A stretch of DNA of 64,000 nucleotides from Nomia melanderi. Taxonomy: Eukaryota > Arthropoda > Insecta > Hymenoptera > Halictidae. The translations under genes were made by a program, and so were the position numbers. Under the pieces are notes generated by a model, which worked only from the letters and a program-made list of their open reading frames with translations, made no database searches and was not told the origin of the DNA. Below, in pieces: positions 47,090 through 57,999 of this stretch (positions are counted from its first letter, which is position 1; each line of letters opens with the position of its first letter). Location: positions 2,170,001-2,234,000 of the forward strand of contig NC_134999.1 in the NCBI RefSeq assembly GCF_051020985.1, given 5' to 3'.

Positions 47090-47780
47090 TATATTTTTTA
47101 AATTTAATTGTACGAAATCTTTAAACCTATACGATAGATTTTACATAAGGTATTCTGCAGTAAAGTATACAATTTTTTGAAATCTCAATTAATTCATTAT
47201 TTGGAAATATTTAAAGTTGATGTTTTATTACGGCAGCAGTTTTCTTTTACTTCCGTATATAAATTATTACAATTATTAAGATGAATATCCTCGAGAACTT
47301 AGAAATAAAAGTTTGATATCTGTTCTTCCGAGTCACATGTTTGTATTCTTTCACCTTCAATTTTGGACTATTTTCCACTTAATTGTACGATGTAGACTAC
47401 TGTGCAACGGCGCGCCGCGGCGTGAGCGTATTAAGGGGGAATTCCGGTTTAAAAGGCTTGAGAAACACTAGCGGCGGTAGTCATTAAAATGCCCATATGT
47501 TCGCTAATTTTCAAAATATTGAAATTTCATTTGAAACACTTACGCACTCCTGAAATATTAATGAAATGAAGAACGGCAAAAAACGAAAAATCAATTTTTT
47601 GAAAACTCTGGACCGGAATCCCGCTTTAAACCATTAGTTGCGACGTTCCACTATATCGGACATATTTTACTAAATTTAAATTTAAAACTAAATTTGTCAT
47701 CATATAACAAAGTTCAGAAAAAAATGTCATTTATACGACTTACAGCCATATGTATTAATATAAAAGGCATACAATATTAA
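47090..47780. other. Stretch without genes
   Basis: A small CpG-rich patch (CGGCGCGCCGCGGCGTGAGC) near 47408-47427 stands in otherwise AT-rich DNA. No gene is supported. Confidence 0.45.
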
Positions 47781-47784
47781 AAAT

Positions 47785-48135
47785 ATCAACTTTTAGTCTT
47801 CTATGAATTTATTAAACATTTAAAATAAAAGATTGCAATCGACTTTTAATTTTCTATGAATTTATGACATATTTAGAACAAAAGCTTGTAACAAACTTTT
47901 AACTTTCTACAGGTTTATGACACATTTAGAACAAAAGCTTGTAACCAACTTTTAACTTTCTATGGGTTTATGACACATTTAGAATAAAACCATGAATTAT
48001 AACGCATTTATAATAAAAACTTGTAATCAACTTTGAATTTTCTATGGGTTTACAACGCATTTACAAAAGAAACTTGTAATCAACTTTGAATTTTCTATGG
48101 ATTTGTGACACACTTCCAACGAAAACTTGTAATGC
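47785..48135. repeat. 53-bp minisatellite, about seven copies
   Basis: The unit AACTTTCTATGGGTTTATGA followed by CACATTTAGAACAAAAGCTTGTAACCAA (in two pieces) recurs with an exact 53-bp period at 47876, 47929, 47982 and again at 48011, 48064 and 48117 (positions of the same base). One copy between 47982 and 48011 is shortened to 29 bp. The array abuts the GC-rich block that follows. Confidence 0.9.
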
Positions 48136-48722
48136 GTTAGCGCAGTGGAAGGCTGAAGAGATTAAGCTACCTACGGGATTCACGAACGAAAATGCGGAGG
48201 AGAAAAAGGAACCGAAAAGTGAAAGCCAAGGGACTGGTGTCGACCGAAAGCCGAAGGAAGAGATGTAACAGTGTCCCGGGACACCGCGTCGAAATACATG
48301 CATCGCAATTAGGTGTAGGATTCTGGGATCGTGTCGCAACAACACTGATAATTATCGATTCTCGAGAGGCTCGAGGGGTACACACCGATCGTGGCAACAC
48401 ACGAATCCCGCGTAGCTCGTAATTTCCCGTAAGAAGACGTTAATGCGACGAGGCGTAAGGTTATTAACTCGACGCCCACGTGAGCCGGCCCGCTTTTTCC
48501 TAAGCGCGTTCGCCAGCGTGCGCGCGCGCACGCGTGAACGTCGCGTCGTTCGTAATGCGATGCATTTCGTGCAGGATGTCCTGCGCACGCATACCCTCGG
48601 ACTCAACGAGCTCGCACCCCCGCAGCAATCGTGAAAGCAGAGAGAAACCGCTGTCCTTTGATAGAAGATTTATTACGGAGGTGGTACAATCCTGGGCAAA
48701 AACGATAGCACGTGCGTGCTGA
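48136..48722. promoter_or_regulatory. CpG-rich island next to minisatellite
   Basis: GC-rich block with overlapping open frames on both strands. The most protein-like is on the plus strand, ending at TAA 48266-48268, and reads NALAQWKAEEIKLPTGFT then NENAEEKKEPKSESQGTGVD. A purine-rich strand can produce this by itself, and the acceptor in front is weak. Other frames are arginine-rich. Promoter, 5' UTR or a terminal exon are all possible. Confidence 0.25.
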
Positions 48723-48724
48723 GA

Positions 48725-49100
48725 TTAAATTCCTGCACATGAGCGGATGCGTATGTATGCTTACACGTGTTTAGAATTTTCAAAATATTCTGAGCTATTT
48801 GAGTCGCTCAGGAATCAATGCGGCTAAGTCGATTCTCCCAATAAATACTTACGTTTTTATTAGCACACCCTGTACATATCCTGCTTTGTTGCAAAGCCTA
48901 CCCTTTGACAAAAGGACGTTATATATTTTTCTGATCAAATTAATAAACAAACAATTTTAAAGACCAATGTATTGGAAAACATTAATTTTCTCAGTTTTTG
49001 TTTTCTGGACTTAACCGCATTGGCTTTTGAGCGACTCATTGAGTATTGTGTAGAACATTATTGGAATATCTGTTCACGTTGTTATTAGACTGTGAATGTT
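48725..49100. other. Stretch without genes
   Basis: CACACCCTGTACATA near 48864 resembles the right end of the TA-type MITE at 36320, with no partner. Nothing else was seen. Confidence 0.4.
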
Positions 49101-49109
49101 TATGCCGCC

Positions 49110-49331
49110 GTATCCATCTTAAAGCTTGAAATGACACTAATTCTTTCAACTATGAGCTATTTTTTTTTCTTTTTAGATAAATATGTAATTCTTCTTTGTT
49201 TTGCTTTGGTCTTTTGTTAAAATATACGCTAGGTGCATTTGGCCTATGTTTGAGAAGTACACACTTCATTTTTTGATTTTGTTGCACACAGAACGAGAGA
49301 TTTTTAAAACTAAATTACACAGTTAACAGGT
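49110..49331. mobile_element. MITE family C copy 5 (left end eroded)
   Basis: CATCTTAAAGCTTGAAATGACACTAATTC matches, in pieces, the complement of the copy 4 interior. The right end CACAGTTAACAGGTAC has lost its TTAA. Shares TATGTAATTCTTCTTTGTTT with copies 3 and 4. Confidence 0.65.
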
Positions 49332-49334
49332 ACA

Positions 49335-50680
49335 AGGTAAGTTTCTGGTTGTCGATGTTGTCCAGAAACCTATTGACTAAATAGATATATTTAACACTAA
49401 GCATGTATTTAATACTATGTTAAATACTGTAAATCATTAGCTAGTTATGATAGCTGTATCGATATTTCTTAAGTAATACGTCTTTTCCTAGAAACAACAA
49501 ATATCTTAAAAGGAGTTGATAACCTTGAATAAAGATTTTTCAATGTTTAATGAACATGAAGCATGAAATAATTAATCTAGCTTTGCGTGACGATATTTTC
49601 GAATAACATACGAAGTTAATCTCTGTCGCGTGATGTTCATGTGACTTCTAAGCGTAACGTCTGCTTTCGTTGTTTTGTAATTGACAAGATAAAATCGACC
49701 TGTACCTGCAGCCTACAACATGCTCGCGATTCTGCGTCTTCATGTAATGTTTATACATGACGCAGATAAGTTGTACGAAAGAACCTTGATTACAGGCTTG
49801 TTAGCACATACTCAATCGCGTCTACAGAAATATACGCGATTGGTTATCCGATTATACTCATTAATTTCGTGAAAATTTCTACACCCGGATAGCACAGAAA
49901 TGTTAGGATTGATTTAATGCCAAGATTCTGATGATCGAACGACGATACTAGAAGCTGCAATAAATTTCTTAACGACTGAATCTTGATTCTCGCCTTAATG
50001 AGCTCAAGCATTAGCATGTGACACCATTTATACTTCATCGATGTAATACCCTCCACGATGTAACGATATCGTTACCGACACGGGTTAATCATAATTAAGT
50101 TTATATCTTTATACGAGTGTTTCTGGAGTGCCAGTGAACATTTAATGCTAATTCGAATAGAATCGTTTCAAATTGCTACATCTAATTATCGTTAATTCTC
50201 GCTTACGACATTTGAAGCAATGATCTTTCTTGATACGTACAAAAGCAGCATGTGAAACTCCTATCGTTTGTCGCAGTCACTTAATTTTGTAGATCGTAAA
50301 TTTTGCTGTAATACCAGTAGTTTGCAGATGTTTGTGCAATTATGAGATGCTTATCAGAAGATGGTCGATATGTATGCAAAATGTGTGTAAAGTGTGCATA
50401 TCGGAAGAGATCACTTAAGTCATTTAATTATAGTTACTTCTAAATTAGATAAGAGAATTTCCGTTACGATAGGTAAACATAAGTTTTCAATACTTTTAAC
50501 AGCAAGTTCACCCCTTTCACCTGGAAAAATAGAAAAAAATAGTTGAACGTGATTGATATATAACTATATATTTTCCACTATTCTATCTCAATTGTACTAG
50601 ACTGGCAGCAAATCCTGGATTTTTTTGGAATAGATACACGTTTAAATTTTATTGTAACATTTTTATGTTTATACTTTCAT
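49335..50680. other. Stretch without identified exons
   Basis: Upstream exons of the 50687-50872 candidate would be expected here or further left, but none with matching phase was confirmed. A GTAAAC donor-like site at 50472 has an open frame in front, but its phase does not fit. The minus-strand ORF at 49844-50056 has no support. Confidence 0.4.
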
Positions 50681-50686
50681 TTCCAG

Positions 50687-50872
50687 TTTTTTATTGCAGC
50701 TGCAACAGTTTGGGAGTTAGTTAAAAAATATGTTCAAGAATTGCCCAATGACAAAACAAGTTTATGTCTAGGTTACGTTTTAATATTTAGTTTAACCTCT
50801 TTATTAATGAAAATGTATTACCTACTTTTTCGGGCCATGGAAATATTACAACATAACAACTCAGTGCAATAA
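50687..50872 (+). CDS. Terminal exon of an unknown membrane protein
   Basis: Acceptor TATACTTTCATTTCCAG with a good pyrimidine tract, then 61 open codons and TAA. The product reads FFIAAATVWELVKKYVQELP, then NDKTSLCLGYVLIFSLTSLL, then MKMYYLLFRAMEILQHNNSV. It has a soluble helix-like start, one hydrophobic stretch of about 20 residues (near 26-47) and a short charged tail, as in the last membrane span of a multi-pass protein. Frames upstream of the acceptor are closed. AATAAA overlaps the stop. A second acceptor (TTATTGCAG) lies 12 bases inside. Family not recognised. Confidence 0.4.
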   Translation, partial: FFIAAATVWELVKKYVQELPNDKTSLCLGYVLIFSLTSLLMKMYYLLFRAMEILQHNNSVQ

Positions 50873-50879
50873 ATACTGA

Positions 50880-52550
50880 ACTTTATAGTATTATTACAAA
50901 ATCAGTGTCGTAAGAAAATTTCTTTGATGCACTTATACTAAACTTATACTAAATTAAACAATTTTAATGTAAAATTTAAATTCAAATTTCGACACTGCGT
51001 TTGTCAATTTTTTTCATCACAGAGCATATAAAAATGTGAGCATTTAACAATATTTTTTACCATTTAAAACTGTTTGCGTGACATATTGTTAAGACAGTTA
51101 ACTCTTCAAAACTTCTAACTAAATGAATCTTAGTGAATATTACATTTTTGTTTGCATTCTACTTCTGGGTATAAATATACCCATCCGCTAGCTACGTTAT
51201 ATATTTTTTAATAAAAGAATAGTACACGGAATAATAAATAAAATACTTTCAACTTTAACGTTTCATCATTTCGGTAAGCATATAACTTAGTCAATCATTT
51301 CTAGTTAAATCACAGGAAACGCTGGTTGTTAATAAAATCGTTTAATTTATGTGTACATTCTTCTTGTATATTGCTACAAATATCCATACATTTACGTTTT
51401 AATATGTCTTACAGCATGAAATTTGTATCAGGGTTTTACAAGGGTGTTGCCTGGAATAGTGGTTCATTATATGTGTATAAACCCATTGCTTCATATGAGC
51501 TATATGTTTCGGATCATTGTGGTACTGGAAATAATGGTTCTTTTCCAGTTGCAATTTAGACGTGTTCGATGATAAATGATCTCATAAAATGCATAAACAG
51601 TATATCTTATACATAATTCCGACTATAAATATTAAATAACCACCGTTACGGGCAGCTACGCTGCCCTATATTGTAATAGTGACATTTCCGGGTTTTGCAT
51701 TTGCTTTGAAATTTTAGTTCGTTCGTTCGCATTAAATTAATTGTATTTTCCCTCCTCTAAGAATACAATACGTTTACAGAAATTAATATTAGGTTCCGGA
51801 AGAAGTTCGTGCGGATTCTCAAATTAAAATTTAAACACAGAGAACGTTTTTGTACAATAATTTTATTTTATTTTATACTAACGGCATAAATATTACTTGC
51901 TGCTAATACCAATTTCATTCATTAAACTTGTGAAATACTAATTCAAATCGGACCTGAATTCATTGCTGACAAAAAAAGACTCACAAAATACTTCCGGTAT
52001 CTAATATTTTTGTCGATATATTTTTCAACGAATCCTAATTGCCCCGTCGAATTGTTCTTCTTACTGTATAATAAACGATTTTTTAATGTTCACTCTATCA
52101 CTGAAGTTTTCTATCAATCAAAAGCGTTTTGTAAAAAATTCTATTCGCGTAGAAGCATGGCTACCATGACTCGGGAAGTAAGGATTTTTCAGAATTCTTT
52201 TACTATTTATTAATTAGAAAAATTAAGTATATTAAATTTCCTTATTAAAAATATATGAATATCAATTATATTGAATTACGTTGACTATATTAAATATAGA
52301 TCAGTCGAATTAAATTCATTTGATTTAATATTTTTTATTATATGTATATTGTAACATTAATTTATTTTTACTTAGCTTCCAATTTGTAATTTATTTTCTC
52401 CATGTTATATAAATGTCTTGATTAATGCGAAATTCTAGACTAATATAATGTATACTACCTAAATTAAGATTAAAAAACAAAGCAAGAAAGGTTTATAAAT
52501 ATTTTGATTGAACAGATACAAATCTGTTTTATATAAACAAATAGATATAT
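50880..52550. other. AT-rich stretch with two small hairpins
   Basis: Probably 3' UTR of the preceding exon at first (AATAAA near 51240). Hairpins: TGGGTAT / ATACCCA at 51167-51184, and GGGCAGC / GCTGCCC with a 3-nt loop at 51650-51666, the latter GC-rich in AT-rich surroundings. ORFs at 51326 and 52010 have no support. Confidence 0.45.
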
Positions 52551-52555
52551 ACATA

Positions 52556-53978
52556 CAGCCGTGGACAAAGCTAAGTGGACGCACAGAGAGTTTTGTATTA
52601 ACACAGAGAAAATGTAAACAAACATTGAGCTTTCCTCCAAAATTTATTGGGTCGTTAGTACTCGTAAAGCCTTAGTATTGAAAACTTTAACATTAATAAA
52701 TAAACATATTTAACATAAAACAAGAGGTTCGTGTTCAGTTACGAAGTCTAGTTGTCCCTGATTATAAAGGTAATCAAAATTATAATAAGATTGACCAAAA
52801 CTGTAATGTTTCTAAGAGTACGGTTTACAAAATTTATGAAAAATATTTAGAACATGGTACTGTTGAAATATTGTTGAACAGCTGCAACTAAATGTATCTT
52901 CAAGAACTGTAAGACGAAGATTAAAGGAGGCAGGTTTAAAGGATTGTGTACTTAGACGAAAACCGCACATCACTAAAGTACAAAATAAGAAATGTTTAAC
53001 TTTCACAAAAAAATATATAAGTAAACATCATCTTAGAAACAAGTAATTTGCAGTGAGGAGAGTAAATTTGAATTATAAAAAGAACAGAAGGGCGCGAGTA
53101 TGGAGAAAACCAAATGAATGCTTAAAAAAGCAGTATGTTTTGCCAACTATCAAATATGGGGAGGATTAGTAATGGCACAGGCTTATTCTTCGTGGTATGG
53201 AGTCAGAAATGTAGTATCTATAGATGGCATTCTAATTGCAGATAAAGACATTGGTATCCTGAATGAAAATGTGGAAGAATAAATGTAAAAAATGGGCCTC
53301 GAATAAAAAATGGACGTTACAATAAGATAACGATCCTAAACATACCGTTAAGAAAATTAACACTAAAACTATCGAGCTTCATTGGCTTTTTGAAATTCCT
53401 CTATAGAATCTGCAAGAGTGCATGTATTGTTAAGTTAATTTCTTTAATCACTTCTCAGAAAACATCTATTATCTGTTTAATAATTGCAAGAAGAAGAGAT
53501 CAGGAATGGGTTATTTTGATCCGTTTAGTGGTTTTAGTCCGCTACTTAATCAGTTTTAATCCGCTAGGATTTAGGAAAACGTAACAATAAACAACTCTTT
53601 TTAACAGAATGGCTATTGAAAATTCAACAAACTGACAAAAACTACTTCAAAAAACTTGTTGAAAGCATACCACGACGGTTAAAGGCCGTTAGAAAAGTCA
53701 AAAGGTTCCAATACCAAATACTAGTTACTACATAAGTCTTTAGGTATATATAAATTCTCCACTTAATTTTGTTTACATACAATTTCGTATGGTTTTGTAT
53801 AAATGATACTACATTCTAGTATACATTTTTCATTGTGTTTGAATCTTAATGTTTTGCGTTTTGTTTTTCATATTACATTTTGTTCACTGGTGTATTCAAT
53901 GAAATGGAGATCAGGAGTTCAAATAAATTTATCTTTCGTTGCTTGCTGAACGTGTCCACTTAATTTTCTCCACGACTG
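52556..53978 (+). mobile_element. Decayed Tc1-like transposon with transposase remnant
   Basis: Termini CAGCCGTGGACAAAGCTAAG and, on the opposite strand, CAGTCGTGGAGAAAATTAAG, flanked by TA on both sides. Transposase remnants in broken frames: helix-turn-helix parts (NCNVSKSTVYKIYEKYLEHG; QLNVSSRTVRRRLKEAGLKD), the RVWRKPNE motif, a WYGVRNVVSIDGI segment, DNDPKHTVKK with the second catalytic Asp, and the C-terminus FKKLVESIPRRLKAV. The first catalytic Asp site reads SEES rather than SDES, stops interrupt the frame, and the segment with the final acidic residue is mostly lost. A MITE sits inside. Inactive. Confidence 0.9.
53357..53540. mobile_element. MITE family A copy 3, nested in the Tc1-like element
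   Basis: Begins TTAACACTAAAACTATCGAG and ends TTAGTGGTTTTAGTCC. The interior matches copy 1 (AATTTCTTTAATCACTTCTC; TTTAATAATTGCAAGAAGAA). It interrupts the transposase remnant shortly after the DNDPKHT motif, so it inserted after the Tc1-like copy was in place. Confidence 0.7.
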
Positions 53979-54059
53979 TAAGTACATCTTTCACATCAAC
54001 TCCACGATAGTTCACTTAAATTTCTCTTCTTATTACACTAAATCGTTATTATGCAATAA

Positions 54060-54860
54060 TCTTTATATAAATCGAAAGGTTAATTAATTCGACGCGCATT
54101 CCCGTTAACGAGAATTTTAAAGCTGGCGTCCTAAAAAAGAAAAAGATTAATCGCTCGAAGTCGACAATTGAGAGAGAAAGAGAGAGTATACGACCGTTCG
54201 TGATTCACTGTACGTACCCTGCAAATTACAGGAGATTGTGAATCGAATCACCTGTTTACGATTTTATTGCTTTTGGCCATGAATCCTTAAAAACTCTGGT
54301 GCATGTGCCGTGGGCGTCGGAAGTCGGCCTTTCTACCCTTCCGAGAGTCGCGTCTGCCTCCGGACCGGTTCTGTGGAGATCAATAAATTGGATCGTTCAT
54401 TCATGTTTCGCTCGTACACGCACTGCTCGTATTCGGATTCGTCCCTTTCCGTTCGATTTCTTTGCCTCCGAGGCGGCGCGCCTTCCTTTAATCGCGTACG
54501 ATCTCGCCGATCGATCCGGCTGATCTATCGTGTCTCATCGCGAGGAACATAATTATTAGAGCCGAACAGAGGCTCGACGAGAGCTGAAAATGGCGCGCGG
54601 TCATCGGAGATAAGGCGCCGCGTTGAGTTCGAGATCGCCGGATAAAACCCCGATTCGATTCCGATCGAATCGCGGAATCGGATCTCCCCGACTGATTAGG
54701 GAAAAATCGGAGTGACGCTTCTTGCCGTCTTCTGGTGTTTTCTCTGCTGGTTTCGTGTCGATCCGTTCACGCGTGATCACGATTGTCGATACGCTTTGAT
54801 GTACGAGAAAACCGCGCAGCAACCAAATCAAACGATACGGTAGCACCTCGATTATTCGAT
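54060..54860. promoter_or_regulatory. CpG-rich island
   Basis: GC-rich block with open frames on both strands, none family-like. Just beyond it, on the minus strand, ATG at 54915 opens MSPLLDSLDLK up to a GTGAGTCG donor at about 54880, which might be a small first exon; support is thin. GAGAGAAAGAGAGAG lies at about 54172. Confidence 0.25.
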
Positions 54861-55039
54861 TTATTTCGGCGACTCACATTTTAGATCAAGAGAGTCGAGG
54901 AGAGGGCTCATCTTTTTTTAAAAACCGTTACGTAGCGAATACCGTTGATACCTAATAAAGCGAAATATATTTATGAAAGTAAATTACATGTACAGAATTT
55001 GCTCAGCAGGCATCTGTGCAATATTCAGTATGGTTACTA

Positions 55040-55277
55040 TTAACCCTTTGCCCTATGATTTATTTCTTAACTGTGACCGATACAACTACTTTATTGTTGA
55101 TTATTTATTAGAAAAAGAAACAAATTTGATGCTTATTCTACGTCTACGTTTACTCCGAAAGTTAATAATGGATAATAGAAAAGTAATATGTAGGTAATGT
55201 ATACTAAAAATAAATACATAACACGTAGATTTCTCAAATCCATGAGTCTGGCACAATATTATAGGTCAAAGGGTTAA
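55040..55277. mobile_element. TTAA-flanked MITE, family D copy 2
   Basis: TTAACCCTTTGCCCTATGAT at the left and ATATTATAGGTCAAAGGGTTAA (in part) at the right: about 20-bp inverted repeats with TTAA at both borders. The signature GAGTCTGGCACAATAT precedes the right end. The 74-codon ORF at 54973-55197 crosses into it and is incidental. Confidence 0.8.
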
Positions 55278-55284
55278 AAACAAT

Positions 55285-56045
55285 TGAAAATATGAATATT
55301 GAAATGAGAATTTAGAATTTAGAGTTTTAATGTTTGGAAGCAATTTAATCTCTTGCGTTGGAAAGTTGTACCACGCATGTCGAAATGTTTTTGTTCCGAA
55401 ATTGCCAATAACGTCTTATACATGTCGATAGTATTGTTGCATTATACATACCAGATTCTTTTGAAATATATCACTCTATACAAAATGATTAATAGACAAA
55501 ATCATTATACATATGTACGTGAAATAAGTTAGAACAACATTTTTCGCGCAAGACCTTAACAAATCTCTGAATTGATTTCTAGCGCAAGAGGTTAAACGTG
55601 ATCGGACCGTCTTACCTGCAGGACCTTTTCGCTCGAAATTATCCTAAATTTTATCATATGTATTCTAAGGTACAATCTAAGAACACCGATTATTGAGTTT
55701 CAACTTAACGAAGATTTTGGGAGACCTAGATCGCCAAAAATAGAGACTCTGTTAATTGAGGATCTATGGTACATGGAATGATATACTGGCGAATGTGATT
55801 AAAAATTTAAAATTATCTATACCTAAAAGATTACAAGAAGTTTTTCGCTAAAAAGAATATCCTACAAAACGTTAAACGTAATGTGTATTAATATTATTTC
55901 ATATCACTGTAGATACATGTCATTGTAAGCATTATATTATACATAATACATGCCAATGTGTATATGAATATAATAATGTAAGAAATATTGTTTAATGTGT
56001 TTCTATGTGATAACTGTATGAACACTTTTTTCTTTGCTGTATGTA
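55285..56045. other. AT-rich stretch without a convincing gene
   Basis: A minus-strand CAG|GTAAGACG donor near 55613 has a short open frame ending SSEKVLQ in front of it, but the surrounding sequence also resembles transposon termini (GATCCTCAATTAACAGAG on the minus strand). Left unassigned. Confidence 0.4.
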
Positions 56046-56050
56046 TATAG

Positions 56051-56176
56051 GAAGTTTCCAAAATCATAATACAAGCAGGAAGAAAGTATGCACGGAAAGA
56101 TAAATCAAAAGATGCAATACAGTTCTCTCATAGGAAACTTAATTATGGAGATAATCTGAAAATTTCTCCAACATAG
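56051..56176 (+). CDS. Candidate terminal exon, basic tail, unknown
   Basis: A pyrimidine-rich acceptor (TTTTTTCTTTGCTGTATGTATATAG, quoted in part) ends at 56050. It is followed by 41 open codons and TAG. The product reads EVSKIIIQAGRKYARKDKSK then DAIQFSHRKLNYGDNLKISP: polar, basic, with few of the residues that random AT-rich codons favour. It would be a C-terminal tail. Likely polyA signals lie some hundreds of bases downstream. No upstream exon of the right phase was found; about 40 open codons after an AG can occur by chance. Confidence 0.3.
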   Translation, partial: EVSKIIIQAGRKYARKDKSKDAIQFSHRKLNYGDNLKISPT

Positions 56177-56179
56177 CAG

Positions 56180-57560
56180 CATTGATATTTATAAAATTTG
56201 GAAAACTATTATTATAATTATAGATTTAACACTATTTCTACCACTTTTCTGTATATATCTATTTTTATCAAAAGGTAATTTTATAAAATCTATTAAATCA
56301 CTTAATATAATACATAATTGAACATAATCTAATAAAAGCATATATGACTAATATAATTTTATAATCATTGTAGAAGTTGAAGAGTCAATTAAGGAAAAAT
56401 TATTAAATCCAGAAACTAATTTTAAGTTAAAATTTTCAAGAATATTTTTTTATAACTTGGTTAAATATAGCATTAAAGCAAATTTCTTTTTTATACAAAG
56501 TTTTAGAAAGTAATCGTTTTATAAGAAATATTTTTTAATAAAATACTGTAATACTTTCGAGGATGATTAATTATCAAGAGTCAAATTTGAATTGTAAAGT
56601 GAATGCTTTGATCGAACCTGTTACAATAAAAATAATTCGTCCCAATATATCTCTATTGACCTACTTGTGCTAATCGCGTCGCATTCTTACTAAGTAGATG
56701 TACGAAGGACACTGTCTTCATTGGATTTAATTGGCAGTTAAATCTTCCTTGTTGATCAATGTGTGATTTTATGGTTCCATAAACTTTTGTTACAAAATAA
56801 ACGACTTCGAGGATATTTATCCGACAACCTATGCTTATTAGTATCTGCATGATCTTCTGTCGAGAAGTGTAATTTAAAACATATTTATTAGGCGTCTAAC
56901 TGAATATAATGACCAACCAGTAATAAGTGAATTAACAATTAAAACGTTTTAACCACCAACGTTTATTTTTAGATTTAATAATATGGATGAATCAACTGCT
57001 GGGTAATGGAAACGTTGCCGCGAATAAAGACATTTATCTTGTATACTATAAATATTTATGTTATATGTATATATTTATGTACATACTTACATTATGTATG
57101 AGAAAACCAATTAAAGAGTAACAGGAAAACAATGATCAATATGATATATTGGTTTTATTAGAGTGGTCACTTCTATGTTTGGTAAAATATAAAATAGAAC
57201 ACAATTTAGCATTCTACTCATTAATTTCTGAAAGTTTTGTTTCCTTGAACTTTAATATGCTGCTTCAAGAAACCTTTTTCTACTACGAAGAAAATAATAG
57301 TAACATTTTCACATAAGTAAAACTGACGAAATGAAATGTGGTCAAGAAATATGGTTAGCGGAACGCCTGTATCTGTGCTTTCAGACTCTCTGAAAGTCTT
57401 CAGAATTTTTCAAAACCTTTGTTTTTGTTTTTACACATTTGGCATTCACGTTGAATATAAACGGTATTTCGAATTGTTTTGATCCATCCAATATTTGCCA
57501 TTGATTCGCGCAACAATAACGCCATAAACTCTTCTCATTGGGAAACAGTTTGAAAACTGG
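56180..57560. other. AT-rich stretch without genes
   Basis: Possibly 3' flank of the preceding candidate exon. The minus-strand ORF at 56653-56850 has no splice support. No repeats with inverted ends were seen. Confidence 0.45.
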
Positions 57561-57566
57561 ATCTCC

Positions 57567-57826
57567 TTAAACCCTTGCCTTATGATTTCTTTCACAACTG
57601 TGCTTGATAAAGGAATACTCTTTGCCGCTAATAACTTATTAAAAAAAAACAAATAATTTGGTATTTATTCTATATCCAAGTTTACTTCAGACGTTAATGG
57701 CTGATAATAGTGATAAGAGAAACGTATAATTTATATTTAAAAGAAAAGAAATAACATTTAAATTCGCCAAATTTAGATTAAAACTTTCATCTTGAGTCTG
57801 ACACGATATCACATGACAACGGGTTT
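57567..57826. mobile_element. TTAA-type MITE, family D copy 3
   Basis: TTAAACCCTTGCCTTATGAT at the left; GAGTCTGACACGATATCACA then GACAACGGGTTT at the right, where the TTAA is lost. The interior TTAATGGCTGATAATAGTGA aligns with TTAATAATGGATAATAGAAA of the 55040 copy. About 260 bp. Confidence 0.65.
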
Positions 57827-57912
57827 GGTACGAAGTATGATTTTGTAAACTATTTTATAAAGCTGCCGCATGTTAATAAAAATAATGTTCATATTTACAT
57901 AAATAGCCTTTT

Positions 57913-57992
57913 TTCAGTTTTTAATTTTCAGTTTTTAATTTTCAGTTTTCAGTTTTCAGTTTTCAGTTTTCAGTTTTCAGTTTTCAGTTTTC
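57913..57992. repeat. Heptanucleotide microsatellite (TTTTCAG)n
   Basis: Two leading units carry TTTTTAA variants, followed by at least eight near-perfect TTTTCAG units. On the plus strand each unit resembles a splice acceptor. Confidence 0.9.
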
Positions 57993-57999
57993 TTTATAA

